Assembly: GCF_001411555.2 (NCBI RefSeq)
Contig: NC_049901.1
Location: 40,642,964 to 40,706,963, forward strand
Reading direction: 5' to 3'
From: Juglans regia
Lineage: Eukaryota > Streptophyta > Magnoliopsida > Fagales > Juglandaceae
Length of the DNA stretch: 64,000 nt
Shown here: positions 31,618 through 46,845 of the stretch, piece after piece
Layout: every line of letters starts with the position of its first letter
Numbering within the stretch: the first letter of the stretch is position 1
The notes under the pieces: model-generated
The model's input: only the letters and a program-made list of their open reading frames with translations
Told to the model about the DNA's origin: nothing
The model's database searches: none
Position numbers and translations under genes: made by a program

Positions 31618-32469
31618 TATCACCATCCAACAAAAAATAGAAAAAGCTACGCCCACCTCTCTTTGATCCTGCCCTGAGATCTTGCTTGACATGGCATGCC
31701 ACATGGAATGCCTTCATAAATTAAAAAAAAAAAATTAAAACCCCATTTTCATTTCATCTTCTTCGAGAACAGAACGAAACACTCCGTTGTGTAGAACCCT
31801 TACCCTTCCGTCGCCTCAACCTTCAAGTTTCCATCCATCCCAAGGCCAAACCCTAAGACCACTAAAGCCCCTTACCCTTCCATCACCTCCATCCCAAGGC
31901 CAAACCCTAAGAGCACCGAAACCCCTTACCATTCTGTCGCCTCCATCCCAAGGCCTGAAATCGAAGCCCCTCAAGTGAAATCAAAGCCTCTCACCACTGA
32001 AGCCCTTTCAGTTGACTCACCGTTGTCACGCCGACAGAGGTAAGGACATTCTATTTTCTCTCTCTTTCCTTTCTTCTATGATTTTTTCTTTCCCCTTTCT
32101 TAGTTTCTCAGACTCAAGAGTCTTCACTGTTGAGCTAGAGGGTTCTAAATCCCATGAAAAATGAAGAGAAAAAAAAATCTGTTAAAATTTTTTTTGGTAT
32201 TCCTCTTCTAATGATCCCTCTAAAACAAAGTTTTTTGTATTTTTATTGCAATAATTGAAATGCTTTGTAATATTGGTTGTAAATTTAGCTTTTAGTTGCT
32301 CTTAACTAGAAAGAGTTTTAAATACTCAAACTATGGCTCATCTTTGTTAGCAATCAAGACTTCCTTATTGTCATAAATTGATCTTCATATCAACATAAAG
32401 CACTTGGTTAATCTGCATAATTTGGTTAATTGGTTGTTTTCTCTTTTATTTTGTCAATTAGTTTTTCAG

Positions 32470-32679
32470 CACTCTGTGTTGGAAGGAGGAGATGGTAAGA
32501 GCAAGTTTGGAAAGCTAACAAGATGGCTAATGGTGCTAATGTCAGCATTCTATGTTGGAGACTTTTTGCCCTCTTTAGGGTGGATTGATGTTCTTATTGG
32601 ACTAATCCTGAGTTCGAAAGTCACTGTTAAATCAATAAATGCAATTTTAGAACTAGTAGTTGAAGAAACTTGGGGATAG
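32470..32679 (+). pseudogene. Cytochrome P450 (CYP71-type) fragment
   Basis: A 70-codon piece reading HSVLEGGDGKSKFGKL, then MSAFYVGDFLPSLGWIDVL and ending near ILELVVEE before a stop. This is the F-G region of CYP71-clan monooxygenases (usual pattern VGDF-P-LGWID). The heme-binding FxxGxRxCxG motif, I helix and K helix are all absent nearby. It is an isolated exon fragment, probably carried here by a transposon. Confidence 0.75.
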
Positions 32680-32822
32680 AGATTTTCATTAGAGCCACTG
32701 TTAAATCAATACAATAATGTTTAATATTTGGTTGGTTCTTAAATTTAGTAGTTGTTCATATATATGAGACCACTAATTAATCATTTGGTAGTCTAGAAAT
32801 AGAGGCTGTTAATATTGACACA

Positions 32823-32981
32823 ATGTCTGAAGCATATAGTAGCACTAGCAATATCTCACGCTCAAGAAATTCTTATCAAAATGAATATCTAATATGCTTT
32901 TGTGGTATTAAAGTATGTCGACGAACTGCACACACGGAAGATAATGAGGGGCGTCGATTTTTCATTTGCCGAACCTTTGAA
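32823..32981 (+). pseudogene. GRF zinc-finger exon
   Basis: 53 codons from an ATG to a GT donor (TTTGAA|GTATGT). It contains CFCGIKVCRRTAHTEDNEG and RRFFIC, matching the GRF zinc finger (C-x-C-G ... R-R-F-x-x-C) found in many small plant genes that are often transposon-linked. The second exon, usually carrying the last zinc ligand and a coiled coil, was not found downstream. Confidence 0.6.
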
Positions 32982-33950
32982 GTATGTTATTTAACTCTTA
33001 TTTGCTAAGAAGTGATAGGTAATCTTTGTTTGTTAAATTGTCTTTGTCTACTTTACTTTGTGAAATCAAGTCTATTTTAGTTGCATCTTTTTTCAAAAGC
33101 AATATAATGCTTATTCATACCCTTATCAAGATCTTATAATAAGAAATATGGTTTGTGTTTGGAAAATCATATCCTAAATCAAAATTAGGAATACTTAATT
33201 TCTTTTAGTGGTGGGTTGTAATATTCCGAATTAAATATAAATGATTTCAAACCATGATTAATTCTTTTAAAATATGAATACAAATGCAACTTGGACTTTT
33301 CTTAAATAGTTATAAAAATTATCCAACTCATCAAGTTAGATAACATAAAATTGGTGTTGTGACATGAGATCCTTTTACTTGCATTACATGTCAAACAAAA
33401 TGTGATGTGTTGGCTGATTTTGTAGGCTAGGCATTCTTGCAGATTTTTTTGTTAGTACGACCCGAAAATACCATCATATGGCAAAAAAAGAATCAATTGT
33501 TTAAAAACTGAAATTCAAAATATACAACTAGCAATGGATATCAAAACAACCCGACATTGACTAGAAATAAAGACTGATTCGTGCAACAGAAAGTTTGAAA
33601 GGGTCAGTGTAGTTTTAGTAATTCCAATATCATGGATACTTTGTTTAGACATGCTTTTGGAGAAATTCTGAAAAAAGAATATGTTGGTTGCTTGATAGAT
33701 GTAATATATGCCTCTGCTTAGTTGGTTACTTTTTGTAATAGTAAAAAGTAAATGATGTATAAATTTGTTGGAGCCAATGGTACCTGCAAGACCCGATTTA
33801 CCTTCAATGAGAAACGAACCAATGCAGTATTGTTTGGCTAATCCATTAGTGAGTGTTAGTTTCTACATATACTTTGAACTTTGTCAAAGCTGGAAGCGTA
33901 GAATGATCTATCAGAAACTGGATTCAAATGTGAAATATTAGTTGATGCAT

Positions 33951-34094
33951 GAATTTTGGAATACAAATTTAGGCATAAAAGTATTAGTGAAATCCATGTT
34001 AATGCACGAATCTTGGAACACAAATTTTGGCATAAAAGCATAAGTGAAATCCGTGTTAATGTATGAATTTTGGAACACAAATTTTGGCTCAAAT
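33951..34094. repeat. 57-bp tandem repeat, about 2.5 copies
   Basis: GAAT(T/C)TTGGAA...CAAATTT recurs at 33951, 34008 and 34065, exactly 57 bp apart, with a few substitutions. Because 57 is a multiple of three, the minus strand shows a 19-residue periodic ORF (NLCSKIHxLTxISL), which is not evidence of a gene. Confidence 0.85.
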
Positions 34095-34297
34095 TAACAG
34101 TTGGAAGTCAAGCGGGAATAGTTGATATTCCAAACAACTAGAAGCCAACTGCTACCATTATTACAATGTGAATTTTCATGCTACCATTATTACCATGTGA
34201 ATTCATCCAAACAAACAGAGCAAATATACAAAATCAACAGACTGATGTGATAGAGGTTAGACCATTGGTCCTTCCCTTCATTAATCAACCCGAACAT

Positions 34298-34425
34298 GTA
34301 GTTTCATTACAAAATATGGAAGAACCAGAAAAATGGAGCAAATATATTATTGGTCCCTCCTAGAAAACTGTAGTTTCATTACAAAATATCGATGAACCAG
34401 AAAAATGAAGCAAATATACAAAATC
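34298..34425. repeat. 72-bp direct repeat
   Basis: GTAGTTTCATTACAAAATAT followed by GAACCAGAAAAATG occurs at 34298 and again at 34370. The copies are adjacent with small differences. Confidence 0.7.
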
Positions 34426-34623
34426 AATTAGCTATCTTCCAAAAGCATGGCGCCTTCCAATTACCAAATCTGCATCATGTATGATTAATTTCTCGGATCA
34501 TTATCTTGGTCCAAGAGATGCAATCCTCTCCATTGCGCCTAAATGAACAAAAAATTACTATTATCATAAAAAAAATAAAAAATAAAAATCTTCAAAAACT
34601 AAATATGATATTTCACGTCGAGA

Positions 34624-34950
34624 CTACCTACATTATAGGAGCACTCAGTCCAATATGAAAAGCCCATGTAGTGTATACTTGATCACTTGTGTCCTAAGGA
34701 GGCATAAAAAATGTTAAAAGTGGTAACACACTTAACAAAAAATAATACCAAAATAATGTATTTTGAATTACCTACGAGGGAGGAGTAGTCTGTCCAATAC
34801 AAAAATAATCCGTAGTGTATACTTGATGAGGTGTGTATTGTGAGTGGCATAAAAATTTTAAATGAACCGTGTTAAAAATGTGTGCACCATAATGTAGTTT
34901 GAATTACCTGTGAGGGAGGTGTAGTCCGTCAAATGCCAAAATAATCTGTA
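34624..34950. repeat. About 135-145-bp diverged tandem repeat, three copies
   Basis: Blocks of the form (C/G)GAGG-GTAGTC(T/C)GTC-AAT-C...GTAGTGTATACTTGAT start near 34635, 34775 and 34905. The third is shortened. The repeat abuts the FAR1-type transposase remnant. Confidence 0.6.
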
Positions 34951-35309
34951 GCAATCGAAGGAGTAGCAAAAAAATCTGGCGCATATGTCCAAACTTGACT
35001 ATGTTGATCCTATAGCAAAAGTACATTATTTTTTCCGTGTTTATATTCATTATAAATCTAGGAATTGTGAAAAGAAAAAAGTACCTGGATTTGAGGAGCC
35101 TCATGCTATGTGCCGCTCACAATTCATTCATCTGGAGCGTGACTACTCTATTGTACTTTTTTTAATTTAGCAATTGTATATGTTTTTTGAAATTTCTTCT
35201 CAAGATGATAGCAAATGATGCAAAGAATTTTTGTGTTAAATGAATTAAAGTTAGTAATTGCTTAATTCTCTACCTTTCTCCTACGGGTTGAATCGTATTG
35301 GTTAACAAA

Positions 35310-36048
35310 TTATTTCAAAATTGTTCTAAAGTTGACGTAGTTGTCGAAAAATGCATTCATGCATTCACTCCGTTGTATAGTTGACATTCCTGCCCAAAAT
35401 GTGTCTCTAACGTAGGCCGGCACCCAAAAGCGTCGATCACTATATAGTGATACCAACCATGTATTCTCATGTAGATCATAAGTATCAAGCATATCAAGCC
35501 AATGTTTCTCGAATTCATGCTCACTGAAAAAGTCATAAACGCACATATGTAGAGTACTCTTGATCTTCTCATATCAATAATATGATCCAAACTTCTCAGA
35601 TAGCTTTTTCATTATATGCCACAAGTAGAAGCGATGCCTAGGCATTTGATGGTTGATCATTCATACACTTCAACCATGACTCAAACAACCACTCGAATGT
35701 ATTTGCGTCTTCATTGGGTATCAATCTGCATCCGAATAGAATTGACTGCCTATGGTGTTTCACACCCACAAACAGTGCAAAAGGCATCCTATACGCATTA
35801 GTCAGATATGTTATGTCAAACTTAATCACATCTCCGAATGATTCATACGTAGTTCTACTTCGAACGTCTGCCCAAAACACATTATTTAACTGCATCTCAT
35901 TGTCAACGTTTATATTATAATAAAAATCTAGATTTCTTTTTTGCATATCTAGGAAATAGTTACATAGAGTTGTAGCTCCTCCAACCCCGAGGCGGAGTTG
36001 TCGTGCTTTGTCAATATAATTTCGACACTCCTTCTCCCCGAATGTCAC
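35310..36048 (-). pseudogene. FAR1/FHY3-related MULE transposase fragment
   Basis: The minus-strand block 36048-35638 includes NNVFWADVRSRTTYESFGDV, FDITYLTNAYRMPFALFVGV and WLFESWLKCMNDQ, the start and middle of the MULE transposase domain. A shift near 35640 leads to a second frame (35546-35310) with EHEFEKHWLDML, WVPAYVRDTFWAGMSTIQRS and MNAFFDNYVN, the following part of FAR1-type proteins. The N-terminal FAR1 DNA-binding domain and C-terminal SWIM zinc finger are absent. Confidence 0.85.
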
Positions 36049-36255
36049 ATTTTCGTAACCCCCGCCTCAACAACCACAATCTTGAAGTTTTTGGACAACG
36101 TTATTCATGCCTTGTCGTTTATTTTTTTCATGTAGGTCCCATATTTACTCACTTTTTTCAAAGAATTGTGCAACGCTTGTGCACTATATGATTGAAAAGA
36201 TTGTTTCTCTTAAAAAATCGGATAGATTTTCTTTAATGAGTAGAGGTTTTCTTAG

Positions 36256-36626
36256 CTTTGCTATTCATCATTTCACACATTACACTTTTTTATTTTTATT
36301 TTTTATTTTTTGATTTTATTCTTCTTAAACTAATTGAATTTTTTCACTCATCATCTATATATCACACATTTGGTAAGAGAAATAAATAAATAAATATGTA
36401 ATGTGTGGTGTGTGGGATGATTAATAGAATTTTTCATTAATAAAAAATTCTATTCATCATCCCCACACACCATATTTATTTTTATTTTTTCTTTTACCTA
36501 ATGTATGGTATATGGACGATGAGTAGAATAATTCAATTAGTTTAAGAAAAACAAAACAAAAATAAAATAAAATAAAAAATAAAAATAAGTGTAATGTATA
36601 GTGTACGGAGATGATGAGTAGCAAAA
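36256..36626. repeat. Long inverted repeat (fold-back element), arms about 175-190 bp
   Basis: The left arm (36256-36433) and right arm (36441-36626) are near-complementary, meeting at AGAATTTTT-cattaat-AAAAAATTCT. Outer landmarks are TTTGCTATTCATCATTTC on the left and GATGATGAGTAGCAAAA on the right, and TTCTTAAACTAATTGAAT is matched by ATTCAATTAGTTTAAGAA. A transcript through it would form a long hairpin. Confidence 0.8.
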
Positions 36627-36977
36627 CTCATGTCTAATATTATCTTCATCAACAAGCAACACATCCCTTTTATTTTCACCCACAATGTATTGTTGTTTGG
36701 ATCATGTGTACATAAACTGTTGTTCTTTCGGCAGTAGACCCACTACCCAAACACATTTCAATACATATATTTCTTCGGCACTTAATATAGAAGAGATTGA
36801 GAAGACATTCAGCATGCTAATATTTCATCCAGCACGTACACAGACCTTGGAATAGAAATAGATTCTAAGTTTTTGCATGTACTCGAAATACTACTTCTAA
36901 ATTATCATGAAGTGTAAAACAACCACATAATTACAATTTTACAAAATAAAAATACAGTAACAAGCAAAGGTGACTTC

Positions 36978-37099
36978 GGGTCTGTTTGATAAAGCAACTG
37001 CTCTGAGATATTCTTAAACTACTTTATATTATTCACTACTATTTTATTATTATTCTTACTATTATTTACATATCATCTCTTAGTATCCAAACAGTGCCT
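36978..37099. mobile_element. Tourist-like MITE (GTTTGGA family)
   Basis: The left end GGGTCTGTTTGATA and right end TATCCAAACAGTGCC form the terminal inverted repeat. The element is short, with an ATTATT-rich middle. Confidence 0.6.
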
Positions 37100-38231
37100 A
37101 AATTATACAATTACATAGAAAGCCACGTAAATTACACAATTACAAAAAACGCACCAGCCCGAATGTGCGAACTCCAAGAGTCCAAATTCTAAATTGAGTT
37201 AATATTCAAATAAACTCCAAGAATCTTTTTAATTATTAACAATTACTAATTCATTAGTGTCTAATTATAAGTAGTATATAACTTATTAGTGATATTAACT
37301 TAATTAGTATAGTAGACTTGATTCTATACTAGTAAGTAGTCTTTAATTTATTTATGTACTAAATTTATACTATAGTGTCTAATTTCACGTTATTATAGTA
37401 GTGTTTTAACTTATTTTTATACTTGATTATGTATGTTAGTGATAATATGATATTTACATATACTAAACTATTAGATATTTATATTATAGTATAAGTATAT
37501 TATTTTATAATAATTAACACATACTACTATAGTCTATATAAGTTCTAGATTTTTTTATGAGTATATATGATCAAATATGTAAAAATGTATTTACCAAAAA
37601 GAATATATATATTATAATTTATTATGCCAAAAATGTATTTATTCTGGATATATATATATATATATATATATAAAATAAGCTTATATTAATAACTTAATAT
37701 TAATGTTCATATCTAAGATTAAAATTCTTGTTATATTAATTTTATGTTATACGATTAAAATTTCATGTTATATTAATTAGAAAGTTAGCATATATATAAT
37801 ATAATATAAAAATATTTTATATGTAATATAAAAAATAAAAAATATATATCAGTCAAGTTCGTTTCAAACCGATTTTCAAAATATAGAAATTGGAACCGAA
37901 TTGATTATAGACCGGTTTCGGTTCCTAAGATCAACGGCCGGTTTAACCGATGTTTCGATATTTTTTACATCCCTGAAAGAGTGTGGAACTGTCCTTTTGT
38001 TGCATTTTACTGTTCACAACACTGTTTCTGAATAAGAATATTAATGCTTATAGGTTATATAGTTGAAATCTCTCGTGGATGCAAGTATGGAACGATTTTA
38101 AACATGTCTCATCACAAGAAGTACTAGTAGTTCATCATCAAACTATTTTCATGTAAGCTTTCATGCATGGACTTAATTAGAAAATACACTTTTTTCAAAA
38201 GTAGTAGTTCTTTGGGGGGCTGGTTCCATCA
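37100..38231. other. Very AT-rich intergenic stretch with a hAT-like right end
   Basis: 37190-37860 is extremely AT-rich with a (TA)n run at 37651-37672. 37850-37975 has GGTTTCGGTTCC/CCGGTTTAACC words and ends TTTTTTACATCCCTG. This matches the right-end style of the hAT-like element at 19397-21711. No matching left end was found. Confidence 0.45.
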
Positions 38232-41430
<3,199 letters not shown>

Positions 41431-41517
41431 TTTCTCAAGTGATATACTTATGCTAATCGCAATTCAGAATTAATTGATGATTCTCCTTCTTACTTCCAAC
41501 TTTGCATAACTACTAAT

Positions 41518-41545
41518 ATCTATATATATATATATATATATATGG
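41518..41545 (-). promoter_or_regulatory. TATA-rich tract upstream of the peroxidase gene
   Basis: A (TA)n run lies about 90-115 bp upstream of the peroxidase start codon at 41430. The distance is suitable for a TATA box with a short 5' UTR, but simple-repeat origin cannot be excluded. Confidence 0.4.
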
Positions 41546-42066
41546 CATGGGATTGCAAAAGCTACTTTGTTGCATGTCTGTGTCATAGAATTTTGTTAGT
41601 GGAGACGCGTGCAGTAAAGGATTGTGGTTTCCATTTCATAGTTTTGTTTTCTCATTAGAGGCTTGGAGATTATTTTGTTATGAAGCAGTTGTAAAGTAGC
41701 AGGGCTCTCTCTCTCTCTACCCTTTATTCTTTAGCTTTATTCCTTCACGCGGTTTTCTGATCTCTCAATTTCTATTTGCTTTTTTTATTTTTGTCCCGCT
41801 TTGAATTGTTACATTTGTGTTCACATTAGCTTTTATGCATTGTGTTTGCATGGACAGCTTGTGATCACTTCAATGCAATTATTAGAATCTAACTTAATGA
41901 ACAATACTTATCAAAGAAGGTACCATTCCATGAGTTTGGCGAACTATGTAATGTATTCTTCATCAAACCTTACAAAACATTAGCCATCTAGTCGCAATTC
42001 CTAATTTCCTCTAGAATCTGCAAAACGGAAATGTTATTAAACTAGAGTTCTCTATTATGCCGAAGG

Positions 42067-42155
42067 GCTGCGTTTGGATGCTGAGATGATCTGAGTTAAT
42101 CTATGAATAGTAATATATTGTGAGTTCTATTGAAATGTGTTTAAATCTAAATAAG

Positions 42156-42193
<38 letters not shown>

Positions 42194-42308
42194 AATGTAC
42201 GAAATAGGTTGAGATGAATTTAATTTTTTTATAAAAAGTTAAAAAAGTACCGGATCCTATCAATGATTGGGTTGGGATGAGTTCTCATCCCAACGACCAA
42301 ACACAAAA
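42067..42308. mobile_element. Tourist-like MITE with internal (TA)n expansion
   Basis: The left end GGCTGCGTTTGGATG and right end CGACCAAACACAAAAC are inverted. A (TA)n run of about 28 bp lies at 42162-42190. Target duplication is not clear. Confidence 0.6.
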
Positions 42309-43433
42309 CATAATTAGTGAAGCCCAGTCAAACACCACCTTGTTGGGGTGAAGCATTTGAGCCTCGTATAATGCTACAAAGGCAGCTCTACCTTCATCAA
42401 TAGCTAGAAATCTTGAAAGAAATTGTCGAGTCTAGGCTGCCAAGAACTTGCATTTGAGGTTTTGGCAGACCATGTTACACTCGTATTGCAGCATCCATGT
42501 TAATCTTTCGTTCATCCAACTTCGGAGGCATCCGACACTGCTTTGATATGACTTTAACATTCAATCAAGACTGTTTGCGCTGCATAAAAATTCTCTCGAT
42601 TTGTTGTTTACCATTATGGTCTCCCTTCAGTTCTCATTGTGTATTTCTTTCAAACCACAGGGAATCCATACTCATGGCAGCATATAAATGAAAATCACCT
42701 TCTTGTGCAGGTGCGATGTTGAGCTTATCTGCAGGTGAGAGTATAGTTTTCATCCATACTCGCGGCTTAGGACGAATTGATATAATGCTTTATCCATGAT
42801 TGAATTCTTCTGGTGTACTTTTTGACATTATGGGTGGAAAGAAAAGGCACAAAAAGATTCATGAATTGACAAGCATTTGAAATTTTCGTACATGAAAAAT
42901 GCGATTTAGTTGTGGTCTCTAAGCATTCATCCACCATCCATTTACTTTTTGCTCCATGGGAGTTTGATGGTTAACATAAACCTAAATAAATGTATAAAGT
43001 GGCTACATAATCCAATACCAATAACAGAAGCAAGATGCTGTGTGTGTTTTCATTATACATTCTAGCTTGATGGTTTGGCAAATTTTGGCGCAGCAGGAAA
43101 TGTTTCATTTTCATCTGTTTCACAGCTGCCTCAACGCTTCATTGGACAGGGGTGATTGTTTTTAAGCTCCTTTTATTTATTCAGAAAATGTAAGCCAATA
43201 TTGTCGAGCCAAATCTGAAAACGCTATATTTTACTATGATTCTATCATACAGAACATATGATTTCTATTGAATTCATTTCAGGTTGATTTTGGCATTTTA
43301 CATGTGTTAGTATTCTAAGGCATCACAAGGGATACCTGGAAAAAAAAAGCCAAAAAAAAAAAATTATATAAAAAACAAATAGGATATACTCTTCCCAATA
43401 ATCCCTTTCTCCAAATCCAACTACTTGGCTACT
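42309..43433. other. Intergenic region between peroxidase and SPX genes
   Basis: No gene or recognised element. The last few hundred bases before 43434 should hold the SPX gene 3' UTR. Confidence 0.55.
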
Positions 43434-46400
43434 TTATTCCAGGACTGGAATTGTATTCCATGTTTCCTCAAGTCCGCTAATTTGCAGCGGTGGCAATGAA
43501 AAAACGCTGACAGTCGAGCTTTTACTTCGAATTTCCTTCAAAATCCGCAGTGCTGAAATAGTGCTCTTCATGTATAAGCTCTTCATATACTCGATTTCGG
43601 CAAGTTCCTTGGGCATACTGAGCAGACCGTCGTTCTTGGTAGCGGCAGAAGTTGTAGGGTCATATGCGTCTTCCCCATCCCCATCGTCGGCTGCCTCGGC
43701 TGAAGCCAGGGTTTCAGTCATGGGGAAGAGTCGGTCCAGCATTGCCTCACACTCCTTCACAAGCTTGTAGAGCAAGTCAGTGGTGAAGAAGGGCTCTTGC
43801 AGGACCTTTTGAATGAAGGGCAAGCGAATGAGAGCACCAGTTCTTTTGTCATACTTCTTTAGTATCTTGACCAAACCTGTGGATAGAATGTTAATTGATA
43901 ATGGCAAGAACCCTCCTTGTTCTGTAACTTAAACCACTTATTTATAAATATGCAAGCTTATTATTAGAAAAAAAAAAAGTAAACATATCTTCAAGATTTG
44001 GTATATTGTTACATTTTAGTCAGAATAATGCTGCTTTTCATCTTAAATTTCATACTTTTTAATCACACCCATGTGTCACATTTCAATTAACTTCATAAGC
44101 CAAATACTTAAATAGAAAGCTATTTAAATTACAACAAATCAACAAAATGATTTAGATATGACAAAATCAAGCTGAAGAAACGACTTCTTTTTTAAACAAA
44201 CCAATTACTTGAAAGGATCATCCACTTCATGACTGTGTATTCTTATTTTATTTCCATGAAATTGAGCATGCGGGTTGTGCTAGAAAGCACCGTTTCTAAC
44301 TCTTCATAAAGAATAATGATATATACAAGCTCCAAATGAGACAATTAATTTAAGAATTAGTTACATACAGTCCCCAAATGAAGATTTTAGAGATTGCTCA
44401 TGCAAACCTATGCAGTTATATTTAAAAAAAAAAAATTACAATAATATCATTTTTAAAATAATTTTTTTTTTCCATTTTATCTCATTCATCAATGAGATTG
44501 CACACGCAGTCCCCTACTCAGGATTGCAAATAGAATTTCTCTTAATTTAATGGAGCCTAACATCATCACACATGTCCACCCATTACTAAAGAACCACAAA
44601 ATTAATATTCAAATGCTGCACGCTGGATGATACTTTTCAATACAGAATAGGCATTAGTCAACATTAAATAATTGTATGCAGTTATAAAATATAAGAGATT
44701 AGAATCTGATGTCTACCCACGTTGTTGATTAACAAAACCAAACTAAGTTAATACATTTATTTATTCCTAAATAGCATCTTGGAAGTTGTTGGAGGTTAAA
44801 ATATTAAAAGAACATGTTGACAACATATTACTGTATAAAAATATTTTGCCAAATTACTGTAGAGTGGTTTGGATTCATAAATGAGTTGAGATGGTTTGTA
44901 AATAGTTGAATAAAAATTGAATTAGTTATTATATTTTGTGTGGAAATTAGAAAAAATTATTTTGAAATTTGAAAAAAATTAAATTGTTTATTATATTTTG
45001 TATGAAAATTTAAAAAATTATAATTATGAAATATGATAAAATGAGTTGAGATGGATTTTAAATTCAAACTAGATCAGTGATATGACAAGTTGACAACACG
45101 TAACTGGCGCCGCGAAACAACGACGCTAGCTGCTACCGAAATCATATACTATAATCCAAAGAAATGCATATTTCATAATAAATTATTCCCGAAACGATAG
45201 TCAAAACCAAGAAAACGTAAATGGACCAAAAGATATGAACGTAAGCTGTCCATATTCACAGAAAATAATTATTTTAAAAAAAAGAAGAATAGAATTACCT
45301 GTATAGTTAAGGGCGCTATAATTCTCCAACAAAACCATCTCTCCGTGGAAGTCCACTATCTCCTTGCGAATTTTCATCATCTCCTCATTGCAATCCTTTG
45401 CCTTTGCCACCCTATCTTGCAACTCCTGCAATCCCATCAGAAAAATAAGCAATTAATTTTTGTCAACGCCAATACCTACGGATATAATTTTATTTCATTT
45501 CCATTATTTTTTTACACAAAAAAAGAGGAGCGTTTACATGTTTCTTCTTACTTTTTTTTTTTTTTTTTTATCCATTACTTAAATCATATTATTTATTTTG
45601 TTAATTCTTTTTAAAATTTAAAATTTAAATTTTATGATTGATAATAGAGAAATAAATTTTTTTATAAATTTTTCTTTAGCATTTTTCTTATTTATTTATA
45701 TTTTTACTTTAATTGGGTGATTAATTCTGAGGCGCCTATGAATTTAAACTTCTTTGAAAAAGGCAAAGGTCTGACACCACCAAAAGCAGCCAGCTGGCGC
45801 ACTGTCTACAATCAACGACGGCAATCGAGCGTCATTTAACGGAATATGCGGCTGGAGACCGGACAAGGTTCCTTTATAGTTTATGCTATTGAGGTGCCGA
45901 GTATTTGAGACTTTCGGTGCCATAAAAAGTAAAAACCAGCAAAACGCGGTCGACGGAAACAAACAAGGAGTAACGGCCTAACGGCTTCTGACAGTAAACA
46001 AGGAGAGACGTCCACGTGCTGAGTTTCCTAAGGCTAAAACGACGACGTTTTAGCTACCATTTTGAACAGTAGTGGCCAGAGCGTTTTTTTTCCCTGGGAA
46101 AATTGTTTCCCACAGGGCAACAAGAACTAGACAGATAAATTGGACTCTATATCAAGCAGTTTCTCTGTAGTTTCAGGTGATTAATGGCAATAACATGAGT
46201 CAAAAGAAAGATCTTCTAATCTCTGTCTAGTCAATAAGAAAAGAAGAATTGAGATTTACGCTACTATATATATATATATATTCTTGGCAAGCAAACAGGT
46301 CATTACTTTTCTAAGATTGAGTGAGAGAGAAAGATTTGAAAGAATAAATAAATAAAATACCTTCAATCTGATAATGTATTCCTCCTCTTTCTCGACGAAG

Positions 46401-46651
46401 AACGCGTTGAATTTCTCGAGCTCGTTCTCCAGCAGCCTTTCGAAATCGATCTCTTCCTTGGACCTGCTCTCCTTCCCGTCTCCGGAGGTGGGGTCGCCGG
46501 TCTCGACTCTCGGGCGCTTGGTCGGCCTCTCGCCACCTTTTGGCTCGAGGAGCTTCAGCTTCTTCTTGAGCTCCTTGTAGGACAAGAACTTATCCCGCCA
46601 CTCAGGTAACGTCTCCTCGATCTGGATGCTGAGACTCTTTCCGAATTTCAT
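43434..46651 (-). CDS. SPX1: SPX-domain phosphate sensor, SPX1/SPX2 type
   Basis: Nuclear SPX proteins bind inositol pyrophosphates when phosphate is sufficient and hold PHR1-type transcription factors off DNA. Exons on the minus strand: 46651-46361, 45425-45299 and 43876-43434, giving 286 residues. The SPX domain fills roughly residues 1-153. The N-terminal helices [20 protein letters not shown] and [14 protein letters not shown] supply the tyrosine and lysines of the ligand site; the lysine cluster [11 protein letters not shown] is at 143-153. An acidic/Ser-rich linker ([13 protein letters not shown]) follows, and the C-terminal tail [16 protein letters not shown] is typical of the SPX1/SPX2 clade. 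The protein has no EXS, MFS or RING domain, so it is a stand-alone SPX protein. Two P1BS sites lie just upstream. Intron 2 contains a MITE. SPX1 versus SPX2 is not resolved. Confidence 0.95.
44865..45073. mobile_element. Tourist-like MITE in SPX intron 2
   Basis: Begins GGTTTGGATTCATAAATGAG and ends ATTTTAAATTCAAACTAG. It shares GAGTTGAGATGGTTTGTAAA and TTATATTTTGTGTG with the copy at 40506-40729. Confidence 0.7.
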
Positions 46652-46815
46652 GTCTGGGCGTAGGAGCGTTTAGCTTCAAAGAAAATCAAAACTGCACGAT
46701 GGGAATGCGAAAGAAAATTGATCAGAGGGAAAAACCTTGGGATGGTGAGGACTAGAGGGACCGAAGTAGCAGAGATGGGGAAAGGGAAGAAGGGTGATAT
46801 AACGTTACAAGGGAA

Positions 46816-46823
46816 GAATATTC
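46816..46823 (-). promoter_or_regulatory. P1BS site (PHR1-binding), proximal
   Basis: GAATATTC matches GNATATNC, the binding site of PHR1-type factors, and is a perfect palindrome. It is 165-172 bp upstream of the SPX start codon, next to a TATA-like TTATAT at about 46796-46803. Confidence 0.75.
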
Positions 46824-46837
46824 GAGGGGTATAGTTG

Positions 46838-46845
46838 GAATATCC
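46838..46845 (-). promoter_or_regulatory. P1BS site (PHR1-binding), distal
   Basis: GAATATCC on the plus strand (GGATATTC on the gene strand) matches GNATATNC. It lies 187-194 bp upstream of the SPX start codon, 22 bp from the proximal site measured start to start. Confidence 0.75.

Noticed and set aside
33856..34092. 19-residue periodic protein on the minus strand
   Set aside because: The periodicity follows from a 57-bp DNA tandem repeat; there is no start context or conserved domain.
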